Under the pieces are notes generated by a model. That model did no database searches and was not told the DNA's origin. It was given only the letters and a program-made list of their open reading frames with translations. This document shows positions 49,588 through 57,981 of a DNA stretch of 64,000 nt, piece by piece; positions within the stretch are counted from its first letter, which is position 1; every line of letters begins with the position of its first letter. The position numbers and the translations under genes were made by a program. The DNA is from Acinetobacter dispersus (GTDB taxonomy: Bacteria; Pseudomonadota; Gammaproteobacteria; Pseudomonadales; Moraxellaceae), in the NCBI RefSeq assembly GCF_009884975.1, contig NZ_CP041970.1:3534001-3598000 (forward strand), written 5' to 3'.

Positions 49588-50838
49588 TTACTTCTGTTCA
49601 AACAGGGTAGAAAGTGGAATAGATAGCTTGGCTGCTAAATAATCATTACTTTCAACCAATGAAGGTCCGAGTCGTTCCATCCATTCATCATCCTGATGGA
49701 TATGCTCAACATCAGGACGTAACGGCAGTGGATAAGGCAGGGCCGTGAAGAAGCTCCAGAAATCTACCTGAGCCAGATTACGGACCAATACGTATTCGTC
49801 TTTATCTGTTCGCATAATCAGGTTTTGGGCTTCGAGCTCCAAGATAAAAGAAGGTAAGCGACCGAGTTCACCACGACCAATAATATTTAACAGCTCCTTT
49901 TCGCTGACACTTTGTCCAATTTGCTGTTTTTTATAAAATAATTCCAGTATATCCAGCATCATTAAAATTGGATGACGCTTTTGTTCTTTACCAGAATGGA
50001 AAGCTGTCAGTGCATAGCTGATTTCGACGCCTAATAAGATAATGTTCCAAGATAAATATATCCACAGCAGAAAAATTGGGACCGCTGCAAAGGCACCATA
50101 CACGATTTCATAACTGGTGAAGTTGCTCATCACCCAACCAAAAAAGCGTTTTAAAACCTCAAAGACTGTCGCACTAAAGCAAGCTGCGATGAAGGCAGAA
50201 AAAACAGGCACAGTTCGATTGGGAATGGTCCAATATAAAATGAAGAAACCGACAATAGTTAAAACAAAAGAAATGAGCCATAACAGAAACGAGCCATCGA
50301 GTTGATAGCCGGCAAAGTTATTACTCAGGATATTCATTGAAGCCACTGTCGATGACAGTACAAAAGCACTGCCTAAAACAATCGGTCCTAATGAAATAAT
50401 AGTCCAGTAACGCATAAAACCGACTAAGCCAGTTCGGGTCTCCTTGACTCGCCAAATTCGGTTAAATACATTTTCAATCGAGGTTAGCATCAGTACTGTG
50501 GTTATAAACAGGAACAGCACACCAATAATGGTCAGGTTACTGGACTTTTCGGTAAAGGCATTTAAAGCTTTGTCAAAAGCGATGGTGCTTTTTGGTAGAA
50601 AGTTGCTATAGATCAGTTGTTGTAACTGTTGTCTGGCAGGTTCGAGTGCTTTAATCGAGGAGATAATCACTAAAAAGACCGTCAGCATCGGCACCACTGC
50701 AAATAGGGTGGTGTAGGTGAGTCCTCCAGCTTGCTCTCGGCAACGATCTGCTTCGAAACGTCGTAACACAAACACAATAAATTGAAACCATGTTTTCTCT
50801 AAAAAGGGCAGATTTTTTAGATAACGCTTTAAGATCAT
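49588..50838 (-). CDS. YihY-family inner-membrane protein
   Basis: A 416-aa protein. The start at 50838 (MILKRYLKNLPFLEKTWFQF) was chosen because longer in-frame starts run back over the wrbA promoter. Residues about 30-290 hold six transmembrane helices with the family GGLTYTTLFAVVPMLTVFLV and IVYGAFAAVPIFLLWIYLSW segments; the last 120 residues form a soluble domain. Once called RNase BN, this family is now of unknown function. Confidence 0.87.
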   Translation of the reverse strand: MILKRYLKNLPFLEKTWFQFIVFVLRRFEADRCREQAGGLTYTTLFAVVPMLTVFLVIISSIKALEPARQQLQQLIYSNFLPKSTIAFDKALNAFTEKSSNLTIIGVLFLFITTVLMLTSIENVFNRIWRVKETRTGLVGFMRYWTIISLGPIVLGSAFVLSSTVASMNILSNNFAGYQLDGSFLLWLISFVLTIVGFFILYWTIPNRTVPVFSAFIAACFSATVFEVLKRFFGWVMSNFTSYEIVYGAFAAVPIFLLWIYLSWNIILLGVEISYALTAFHSGKEQKRHPILMMLDILELFYKKQQIGQSVSEKELLNIIGRGELGRLPSFILELEAQNLIMRTDKDEYVLVRNLAQVDFWSFFTALPYPLPLRPDVEHIHQDDEWMERLGPSLVESNDYLAAKLSIPLSTLFEQK

Positions 50839-50951
50839 GGGTTCTATCCTAGTTATTTTTAATAAAAATCCGGTGTAATCACTGGATTTACTACAGCTCA
50901 AAATATAAAAAATGTCGTATAGTGTTCTTTTTAACAAAATTCTTGAAAGTG

Positions 50952-51551
50952 ATGCAACCTTACGTTCTTGTTCTTTATTACAGTAAATACGGTTCAACCA
51001 AGCAAATGGCGCATCTAATTGCCGATGGAATTGAAGCTGCTGGCGTGACTGCTCGTATTCGAACAGTACCGAATCTAGCTCCTGTTGTGACTCAAGCGGA
51101 AGCTAGTATTCCTGAAGATGGCGATATTTATTGTAGTTTAGATGATCTGACGCATTGCGCTGGTTTGGCCTTAGGTTCTCCAACACGGTTTGGCAATATG
51201 GCCAGTGAGATGAAGTACTTTTGGGACCAAACCACCAGCTTATGGCTGAATGGTGCTTTGCATAATAAGCCTGCTTGTGTGTTTACGTCTTCTGGTTCGA
51301 TGCATGGTGGGCAGGAAAGCACATTGCTAACGATGTTACCGCCGTTGTTTCATCATGGCATGATGATTATGGGACTACCCAATTCGATTCCAGCCTTGTC
51401 CAATACCAAAACTGGAGGGACACCGTATGGTGCCAGTCATGTTAGCGGGCCACGTCATGATCAGAGCTTAAGTCAAGATGAGAAAATCTTGTGTGAAGCA
51501 CAAGGCAAGCGTTTAGGTGAAGTGGTGAAAGCATTGGCTGGAAAATTTTAA
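50952..51551 (+). CDS. wrbA: NAD(P)H:quinone oxidoreductase, WrbA type
   Basis: A 199-aa flavodoxin-like FMN protein that reduces quinones by two electrons. The FMN phosphate loop YYSKYGSTKQMA is at residues about 9-20; SPTRFGNMASEMKYFWDQT and SSGSMHGGQESTLL follow. The ATG at 50952 gives the usual length. Divergent from the YihY gene, and overlapping the convergent downstream gene by 4 nt at the stop codons. Confidence 0.92.
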   Translation: MQPYVLVLYYSKYGSTKQMAHLIADGIEAAGVTARIRTVPNLAPVVTQAEASIPEDGDIYCSLDDLTHCAGLALGSPTRFGNMASEMKYFWDQTTSLWLNGALHNKPACVFTSSGSMHGGQESTLLTMLPPLFHHGMMIMGLPNSIPALSNTKTGGTPYGASHVSGPRHDQSLSQDEKILCEAQGKRLGEVVKALAGKF

Positions 51552-51922
51552 CTCAGCGAAAGTCGATATTTCCGCCCAGTTGCGACCAATCTCCAGAAAG
51601 TAAGATTATCAGTTGGATAGGGAATTGGAGCTAAGGCAAGATTCTGTAGTTCTATTTTTTCTGCACTTTGCTGGTCTGAAATTAAACTTGCATAGAGATA
51701 ATCCAGTAGATCAACTGCACTAAACACCTGTTTATAAGCATCTTGTAATTCGGTGTTTTGGCTGGCGAAACACACCCGATGTGGTTCATTGTCGTTGATG
51801 AAACTGAGTCCAAGTGATTTTTCGATTTGGCTGACAATCTGAGGATTGAACTGTAGGGGAGAGAGGCTAAGAACCAGCGCATGCACTTTAAAGTGGGCGA
51901 GATGCTGACGTTGTTGCTGCAT
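51548..51922 (-). CDS. Hypothetical protein (124 aa)
   Basis: Starts MQQQRQHLAHFKVHALVLSL after a strong AGGAGAG ribosome-binding site, which decided the start over a longer in-frame version. Soluble, with no signal peptide or domain I recognise; ends NLTFWRLVATGRKYRLSLS. It lies downstream of lgt, past a terminator-like hairpin, and is convergent with wrbA. Confidence 0.75.
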   Translation of the reverse strand: MQQQRQHLAHFKVHALVLSLSPLQFNPQIVSQIEKSLGLSFINDNEPHRVCFASQNTELQDAYKQVFSAVDLLDYLYASLISDQQSAEKIELQNLALAPIPYPTDNLTFWRLVATGRKYRLSLS

Positions 51923-51998
51923 CGACTCTCTCCTGAAAGGAATAGAATCAATATACGCTGTTTCTGAGTGATTGATAAATAGCTTAAATCGTCGGCCT

Positions 51999-52020
51999 AA
52001 AAAGGGGAGCATTCGCTCCC
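51999..52020 (-). terminator. Intrinsic terminator after lgt
   Basis: On the minus strand: GGGAGC, loop GAAT, GCTCCCC, then TTTTT. It lies 8 nt past the lgt stop. Confidence 0.82.
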
Positions 52021-52027
52021 ATTTTTA

Positions 52028-52840
52028 TTATTTCTTTAACTGCCAGTCATAAATATTTTTACGATAAGCGTACCAGATCATCCACAGACCAATAATAATC
52101 ATTGGGAAGCTGAGAATCTGACCTTTGGTCATCCAACCAAATAAGATATAGCCTTGGTCTGCATCGGGTTCGCGGAAGAATTCCATAAAGAAGCGTGCAA
52201 TACCATAGCCGACAAGGAATAGAGCTGAAACTGCCATACGCGGACGAGGTTTAGAGCTAAACCACCACAATACGATAAAGAGGATCAAACCTTCACACAG
52301 GGCTTGATAGATTTGCGAAGGGTGGCGCACCAAACCTAATGGGTCAGTTGGAAAGATCATCCCGAATGGATAGCTCGGGTCTTGTACAGGGCGGCCATAC
52401 AGCTCACCACCAATAAAGTTACCAAAGCGACCAAACATCAAGCCTGTTGGTACGCAGGGTGCAATAAAGTCCAAGGTCTGGAACCATGTCTTTTGGTATT
52501 TTTTACACCAAAACAGCATCGCAATCATCACACCGAGGAAGCCGCCGTGGAAGCTCATGCCACCTGTCCAGACTTGGAATAACCACAGTGGGTTTTCTAA
52601 AAATTTACCAAATTCGTAGAACAACACATAGCCAACCCGTCCACCGAGCACAACACCTAATGCACCGTAGAAAACCAGGTCTGACACCATGTCGCCTGTC
52701 CAGCCATCACGTTGTTTAGCGCGATAAGAAGCTAAACCCCATGCACATAGAAACGCCAAGAGATACATGAGCCCGTACCAGTGTACTTTGACAGGTCCTA
52801 AGCTCAGCGCAACTGGATCAATATTTGGATAGGTCAGCAT
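52028..52840 (-). CDS. lgt: Prolipoprotein diacylglyceryl transferase
   Basis: A 270-aa inner-membrane enzyme that transfers diacylglyceryl from phosphatidylglycerol to the lipobox Cys of prolipoproteins; it is the first step in making the lipoproteins seen in this window. Seven or so membrane helices are visible, with the HGGFLGVMIA segment (about residue 99) and the signature GRFGNFIGGELYGRP (about residues 139-153). Confidence 0.96.
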   Translation of the reverse strand: MLTYPNIDPVALSLGPVKVHWYGLMYLLAFLCAWGLASYRAKQRDGWTGDMVSDLVFYGALGVVLGGRVGYVLFYEFGKFLENPLWLFQVWTGGMSFHGGFLGVMIAMLFWCKKYQKTWFQTLDFIAPCVPTGLMFGRFGNFIGGELYGRPVQDPSYPFGMIFPTDPLGLVRHPSQIYQALCEGLILFIVLWWFSSKPRPRMAVSALFLVGYGIARFFMEFFREPDADQGYILFGWMTKGQILSFPMIIIGLWMIWYAYRKNIYDWQLKK

Positions 52841-52949
52841 TGCTGTTCCTCAATTTTATATTTTGAGCAGATTGTAGCGGAATGATGTTAAAAATGTTGT
52901 ACATTCAATGTGAAAGATCAATGTTCCAAACATGTGAGAAAAAGAATCT

Positions 52950-53732
52950 ATGTGTATTGTCGCTTTTGCATGGCAAGTGCCGGATGAGATGCCTTTGTGT
53001 CTCATTTCAAATCGTGATGAGTTTTATCATCGTCCAAGCTCACCCTTACATCTGTGGGAGCAGAGCACCATTGTAGCGGGGCAGGACTTGCAGTCTGGTG
53101 GGACATGGATGGGGGTGACAGCATCGGGGCGTTGGGCGATTGTTACCAATTTCCGTAATGGCCGAGATCAAAAAAGTTATACGACTTCTCGTGGGCATCT
53201 GATTCAATCTTTTTTGGAAAGTGATTTAGCCCCAATCCGTTTTGCTCAGCAATTGGAACAAAAGCAACAGGATTATGCGGGCTTTAATTTGTTTGTCGGT
53301 GATACAGAACAAGCGGTTTATATGAGTAACCGAGGTGAAGCTCCGCAGGTCCTCGCCAATGGTGTTTATGTGGTCTCAAATGGATTAATGTCAGAAGATT
53401 GGGAGAAAACCAGACATTTGCGTAAACGCTTTACCCAAGAGTTTTTACCGATGTTGCAGCAACCACAAATTGCTGAATCAGCAATCGATGCCGCTGCTTG
53501 GGACATTTTGGAAGATGAACGAAAAGTCATTTCAGGCCTGTTACCTGATACGGGCATTAATCCAGACATGGAAGCTTTGTTGTCTTCCACCTTTATTCAA
53601 AGTCCAATTTATGGAACGCGATGCTCTAATTTTTTAAGATTGACTCAAGCGCAGTGGCATTGGCTGGAAAAATCCCAACAAGGTGAACAGCAGGGAAAAG
53701 TTGTCGATCTTCAAATTACATTAGCGGATTAA
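52950..53732 (+). CDS. NRDE (TANGO2-like) family protein
   Basis: A 260-aa protein of the NRDE family. The N-terminal Cys follows Met (MCIVAFAWQVPDEMPLCLIS) and the motif SNRDEFYHRP is at residues 21-30. NRDE/TANGO2 proteins resemble N-terminal nucleophile hydrolases; their substrate is not settled. Divergent from lgt. Confidence 0.88.
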   Translation: MCIVAFAWQVPDEMPLCLISNRDEFYHRPSSPLHLWEQSTIVAGQDLQSGGTWMGVTASGRWAIVTNFRNGRDQKSYTTSRGHLIQSFLESDLAPIRFAQQLEQKQQDYAGFNLFVGDTEQAVYMSNRGEAPQVLANGVYVVSNGLMSEDWEKTRHLRKRFTQEFLPMLQQPQIAESAIDAAAWDILEDERKVISGLLPDTGINPDMEALLSSTFIQSPIYGTRCSNFLRLTQAQWHWLEKSQQGEQQGKVVDLQITLAD

Positions 53733-53783
53733 ATTGATATGTTATAACGTAATTTATATATAAAACAACAAGATGAAATAATA

Positions 53784-53812
53784 TTGTCATTAAGGTGACA
53801 TAAAAGGGTCAC
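53784..53812 (+). promoter_or_regulatory. Pho box upstream of the phosphatase pair
   Basis: Three 7-nt units at 11-nt spacing: TTGTCAT, TAAG, GTGACAT, AAAA, GGGTCAC. This is the direct-repeat layout of a PhoB site (consensus unit CTGTCAT). It lies 62-90 nt before the first phosphatase ATG. Confidence 0.65.
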
Positions 53813-53873
53813 CCAGCATTGTTATGGTCTATGCAACGAAATTACGTCCAAACAATAAATCTGGGGATATTTT

Positions 53874-55466
53874 ATGTTCTTATCAAAGATGAGCTTTTCC
53901 AAAAAGCTATTGGCGGTCAGTTTGATGGCGGTCTTATCGGGCGGGATGACAGCCTGTAACGATAATGATAATGATGACAAAGCAGAAGTACCAAAAACAC
54001 CAACTGCAAAAAATGTAATTTTCTTTTTAGGCGATGGTATGGGAATTACCACCTTAACCGCATCGCGTATTTATTCTGTTGGTGAAGATGGTGATTTGAC
54101 CATTGATAAGCTCCCAGAAACAGCGTTTGTTCGTACCTTTTCAGAAGATGGTCAGGTGACGGATAGTGCACCTTCTATGGCTGCCTATATGACCGGCGTG
54201 AAAATGAAGAATGAAGTCATTTCCATGCAGACAGGAACAATTGCATCACCACCAAAAGCAGATGGGACCAGTACCTGTGATGATGTCGCAGAGAATAAAG
54301 GCAAAAAACCAGCAGAAACCTTACTTGAACTTGCCAAAGCACAAGGTATGGGTACAGGACTGGTAACTACAACGCGTATTACTCATGCAACACCAGCAAC
54401 CACCTATGCACATGTTTGTCATCGTGATGCTGAAAATGATATTGCAGCGCAATTGGTTCCTGCAGGGAAGGGTACTGGATGGGGTGCGTATAACACCAAA
54501 TTAAATGATGGCGTGGATGTGGTCTTGGGTGGCGGCTTACGCCAGTTTAAACCTACGACTGTATCGGGTGGTAAACGTGCTGATGGTCGTGATTTGGTCA
54601 AAGAAATGCAAGATCAAGGTTATAGCTTTGTTGCAACGGGGAGTGACCTGACCAAAATTGATCCAACCAAGACCAAAAAATTATTGGGCTTATTCAATGC
54701 CAGCCATATGAACTATGACCTCGATCGTACCAATAAAAAAATTGATGAGCCAAGCCTTGCTGATATGACGACCAAGGCAATTGATGTCTTACAAGCGAAA
54801 AACAAAAGCTTCTTCTTGATGGTTGAAGGCGGACGTATTGACCATGCCTTGCATGACACCAATGCAAAACGTGCCTTACAAGACACGGTTGCTTTTGATA
54901 ATGCGATTAAAGCAGCGATTGATAAAGTCAAAAAAACAGATCCAGAGCTTAAGAATACTCTGATCGTGGTGACTGCTGACCATGACCATACTATGGTCTT
55001 GAATGGTTATGCGAAACGTACGGGTAAATATGTAAAAGGTGCAGAGACCAGTGTACTAGGCTTGGTTAAAAACTATAACAAAGCTGGCTATGCGACTGAT
55101 GAAAATGGAACACCGTATCCAATTATTGGCTTTGGTACTGGTAAAAAGCGTCTAGATAATAACCGTCTTGAAGCACGTGGTGCTTTAAAGGATAACGATA
55201 GCTGTAATCCAGTCGCAGGTCCTGCAGATAAATATACCGATAGCCGTGGGACAGACATTGATAAAGAGGGTTGGTGTACAGGTACTGCGGCAGATGATTT
55301 CCAACAGGAAGCCGTGGTACAGACTGGTTTTGCGGATAGTGAAACACATGGCGGTACCGATGTCTTCCTTGGTGCAATTGGTGTCGGCTCAGACAACTTC
55401 CATGGCAGCCTCGAAAATATCGAAGTATTTAACTTAGTTCGTAAAGCCATTGGCCTAGATAAATAA
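53874..55466 (+). CDS. Alkaline phosphatase, lipoprotein form
   Basis: A 530-aa alkaline phosphatase of the PhoA superfamily that frees phosphate from organic monoesters. The signal peptide ends in a lipobox-like MTAC (Cys28), so it may be lipid-anchored. The metal site opens as FFLGDGMG (residues 50-57), catalytic Ser98 lies in VTDSAPSMAAYMTG, and the further ligands are in GGRIDHALHDTN and TADHDHTM, with ETHGGTD near the C-terminus. It is followed 17 nt later by a paralogue. A ribosome-binding site GGGGAT lies 7 nt before the ATG. Confidence 0.9.
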   Translation: MFLSKMSFSKKLLAVSLMAVLSGGMTACNDNDNDDKAEVPKTPTAKNVIFFLGDGMGITTLTASRIYSVGEDGDLTIDKLPETAFVRTFSEDGQVTDSAPSMAAYMTGVKMKNEVISMQTGTIASPPKADGTSTCDDVAENKGKKPAETLLELAKAQGMGTGLVTTTRITHATPATTYAHVCHRDAENDIAAQLVPAGKGTGWGAYNTKLNDGVDVVLGGGLRQFKPTTVSGGKRADGRDLVKEMQDQGYSFVATGSDLTKIDPTKTKKLLGLFNASHMNYDLDRTNKKIDEPSLADMTTKAIDVLQAKNKSFFLMVEGGRIDHALHDTNAKRALQDTVAFDNAIKAAIDKVKKTDPELKNTLIVVTADHDHTMVLNGYAKRTGKYVKGAETSVLGLVKNYNKAGYATDENGTPYPIIGFGTGKKRLDNNRLEARGALKDNDSCNPVAGPADKYTDSRGTDIDKEGWCTGTAADDFQQEAVVQTGFADSETHGGTDVFLGAIGVGSDNFHGSLENIEVFNLVRKAIGLDK

Positions 55467-55483
55467 CAACAGACTGGAGAACG

Positions 55484-57019
55484 ATGATGTTAAAACAATT
55501 TAAATTAGGTCAGTTCGGTATGAAAGCTTCTGTTTTAACTGTTGCATTAGTTGCGGCAAGTACGGGTGTACAGGCGGCGGGTGAAGCCAAGAATATCATT
55601 TTCTTTTTAGGCGATGGTATGGGGCCAACCACCGTCACGGCAAGCCGTATTTATGGTTATGGTGAATCTGGTAAATTAACCATGGACACTTTACGCCGTA
55701 CCGTACGCATCAAAACGTATTCAGAAGATGGTCAAACCACCGATAGCGCGCCGTCAATGGCGGCTTATATGACGGGCAAGAAAACCCGTAATGAAGTGAT
55801 TGGAATGACACCGGGAACGGTCGCGGTTGAACCAGGTACGTGGACAGATGGAAAAAACACGATATCCAATGCCATTAATAATTGCCCAACACCAGGTTCG
55901 AGTGTCACTGCAGGGAGTCCTGCGGAGACAATACTTGAACTCGCTAAAGCCAATGGTAAAAAAGTTGGTGCAATTACCACTACAGAGTTGACCCATGCAA
56001 CACCTGCTGCGACCTTCTCTCATGTGTGTAATCGTAATGCACAGTTTGAGATTGCACGTCAGATCATTCCTGGCGGAGCAGGTTATAACACTAAACTGTT
56101 AGATGGCGTTGATGTATTAATGGGTGGCGGACGTAACCATTTCACCCCTTATAATGCAGCAGATAACAAGAAGGGGCGTATTGATGGGCGTAACCTACTG
56201 AATGAATTAAAAGCCAAAAACTACACTGTTGGTGCGACCAAAGCAGAAATGGATGCAGCGCCATTGAATAAAAAGTATATTGGTCTTTATTCTGCAACTT
56301 CACATCTAGAATATGATTTAGACCGAGCACGAACAGCACCAAATCAGCCAAGTTTGGCTGAAATGACTGAAAAATCGATTGATTTATTACAGGCACAAGA
56401 TACCGCAGGTAAAGGCTTTTTCTTGATGGTTGAAGGTGGGCGTATTGACCATGCTCTACATGGAACCAATGCCAAACGTGCGCTACACGATACCATTGCA
56501 TTTGATAATGCGATCAAGAAGGCCTTAGATAAAATCAAGAAAACTGACCCTGAATTAAAAAATACTTTAATCGTTGTTACGGCTGACCATGACCATACCA
56601 TGACCTTTAATGGTTATACAGCACGTACTGGAAAAACAACTACTGCGAATCCTGGTATCTTGGGTTTAAGTTATAGCTATCAAGAAGCCAAAGCGACAGA
56701 TACGCGCACGCGTGTGTTGGCCGATGGCAAAAAGCATGCACCTAACTTAGATGCGAAGGGCAAAACCTCAACCACGTTGGTGTTTGGTAATGGTGGTGGA
56801 CCACGTCCAACGTCACGTATTGATATTACTGATGATGAAGCGGCGGCAGATGATTATTTGCAACAAGTCGGCGTTAAACTCGGTAGCCCAGGTTCTGAAA
56901 CACATGGTGGTGGTGATGTCCTCTTATTTGCTGAGGGTGCAGGTTCTCAAGTGTTTAAAGGTACACGTGAAAATGCTTGGGTGTTTAGCAAATTGAAAGA
57001 AGCATTCGGATTTAAATAA
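55484..57019 (+). CDS. Alkaline phosphatase, periplasmic form
   Basis: A 511-aa paralogue of the upstream gene. A Sec signal peptide ends GVQA-A (near residue 31), without a lipobox. Catalytic Ser88 lies in TTDSAPSMAAYMTG; GGRIDHALHGTNAKRALHDT and VTADHDHTM follow. Cotranscribed with the upstream copy (17-nt gap, GGAGA ribosome-binding site) and under the same Pho box. Duplication with separate anchoring is inferred. Confidence 0.92.
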   Translation: MMLKQFKLGQFGMKASVLTVALVAASTGVQAAGEAKNIIFFLGDGMGPTTVTASRIYGYGESGKLTMDTLRRTVRIKTYSEDGQTTDSAPSMAAYMTGKKTRNEVIGMTPGTVAVEPGTWTDGKNTISNAINNCPTPGSSVTAGSPAETILELAKANGKKVGAITTTELTHATPAATFSHVCNRNAQFEIARQIIPGGAGYNTKLLDGVDVLMGGGRNHFTPYNAADNKKGRIDGRNLLNELKAKNYTVGATKAEMDAAPLNKKYIGLYSATSHLEYDLDRARTAPNQPSLAEMTEKSIDLLQAQDTAGKGFFLMVEGGRIDHALHGTNAKRALHDTIAFDNAIKKALDKIKKTDPELKNTLIVVTADHDHTMTFNGYTARTGKTTTANPGILGLSYSYQEAKATDTRTRVLADGKKHAPNLDAKGKTSTTLVFGNGGGPRPTSRIDITDDEAAADDYLQQVGVKLGSPGSETHGGGDVLLFAEGAGSQVFKGTRENAWVFSKLKEAFGFK

Positions 57020-57049
57020 GCGCTTTATTCAATATTTTCATCATATTGC

Positions 57050-57083
57050 AAAAAACCTCAGTCATTATGACTGAGGTTTTTTT
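57050..57083 (+). terminator. Intrinsic terminator after the phosphatase pair
   Basis: AAAAAACCTCAGTCA, loop TTA, TGACTGAGGTTTTTTT. The next gene starts only 15 nt later. Confidence 0.92.
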
Positions 57084-57097
57084 ATGCGGGAAATAAC

Positions 57098-57748
57098 ATG
57101 CGTCTAGTGATGAGTTCGGTATTGCTCAGTTTGGGAATGACGTCTTTGCATGCTACACCGTTATTGAGTGCCAGTATTACACGAGAGACTCAGACCATTG
57201 GCAATGATGGTGTGACACGTACCAGTGTGTTTCAGGAGCGTATGTATCGTGATTCTCAGAATATCTGGATTGAACGTGTGTTGCCGAGACAGCATCAGCA
57301 TGGTGACGAAAAGGGTGGACATAAACATCTAGATCTAGCGGAAGCTGCTCAACATTATTTTATTGATCAGAAAAAACAACCCAAACTGAATTTGGTTTTG
57401 GTCGAAGATAAAACCGTCGTACATTTGCAAGATGCGGATGTGGATATGCTGGGCTTAAGCAACTGTTGGTCATGTGTCTATTCGTTACTTGATCCTAAAA
57501 CCTTAAAAGGGATGAAGATCATTAAAAAGGATACCAACAGTACCCTATATGAAAGCCAAAATAAGAAGAATAAGATTCGTGTGGAATGGGATAACCGTAA
57601 CAATATTGCCAAACGCGTTGATATTCGTAGCTTAGATGGTTTGCGCTATGACATCATGAAAGCCAATATCCAACAGGTCAATATTGCAGAACCATGGAAA
57701 AAATATAGTAAATTCAGCAGTAAAGATTATTCAGATTTTGGTGATTAA
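57098..57748 (+). CDS. Exported hypothetical protein near the phosphatases
   Basis: A 216-aa protein with a signal peptide (MRLVMSSVLLSLGMTSLHAT, cleavage near HA-T). The mature part is basic and His-rich near residue 65 (RQHQHGDEKGGHKH) and contains a NCWSC pair (about residue 126). I recognise no domain. It directly follows the phosphatase terminator, so it may be expressed by read-through in phosphate starvation. Confidence 0.75.
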   Translation: MRLVMSSVLLSLGMTSLHATPLLSASITRETQTIGNDGVTRTSVFQERMYRDSQNIWIERVLPRQHQHGDEKGGHKHLDLAEAAQHYFIDQKKQPKLNLVLVEDKTVVHLQDADVDMLGLSNCWSCVYSLLDPKTLKGMKIIKKDTNSTLYESQNKKNKIRVEWDNRNNIAKRVDIRSLDGLRYDIMKANIQQVNIAEPWKKYSKFSSKDYSDFGD

Positions 57749-57932
57749 TTGCATAAAGTTGGATTGATTGAGTCGAGCTCCTTTTTTAAAGGGGTTTTTT
57801 TTATCATAGAAATTGATCTGTTTGGTGACCGCTATCATTTCAATCTTTGAATAAAATGATCTCGCTTTTCTATTATTTTTATATAAGCACGAGCACTAGC
57901 TGAATGGTTAGATTGTGATTGATTTAGACAAG

Positions 57933-57964
57933 CAAATGCCGACATGATGTCGGCATTTGTTTTT
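57933..57964. terminator. Terminator shared with phoX
   Basis: CAAATGCCGACA, loop TGA, TGTCGGCATTTG, with a short T-run on the plus side. It lies 18 nt past the phoX stop on the minus strand. Confidence 0.85.
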
Positions 57965-57981
57965 GAGTGGATTACTGAAAT

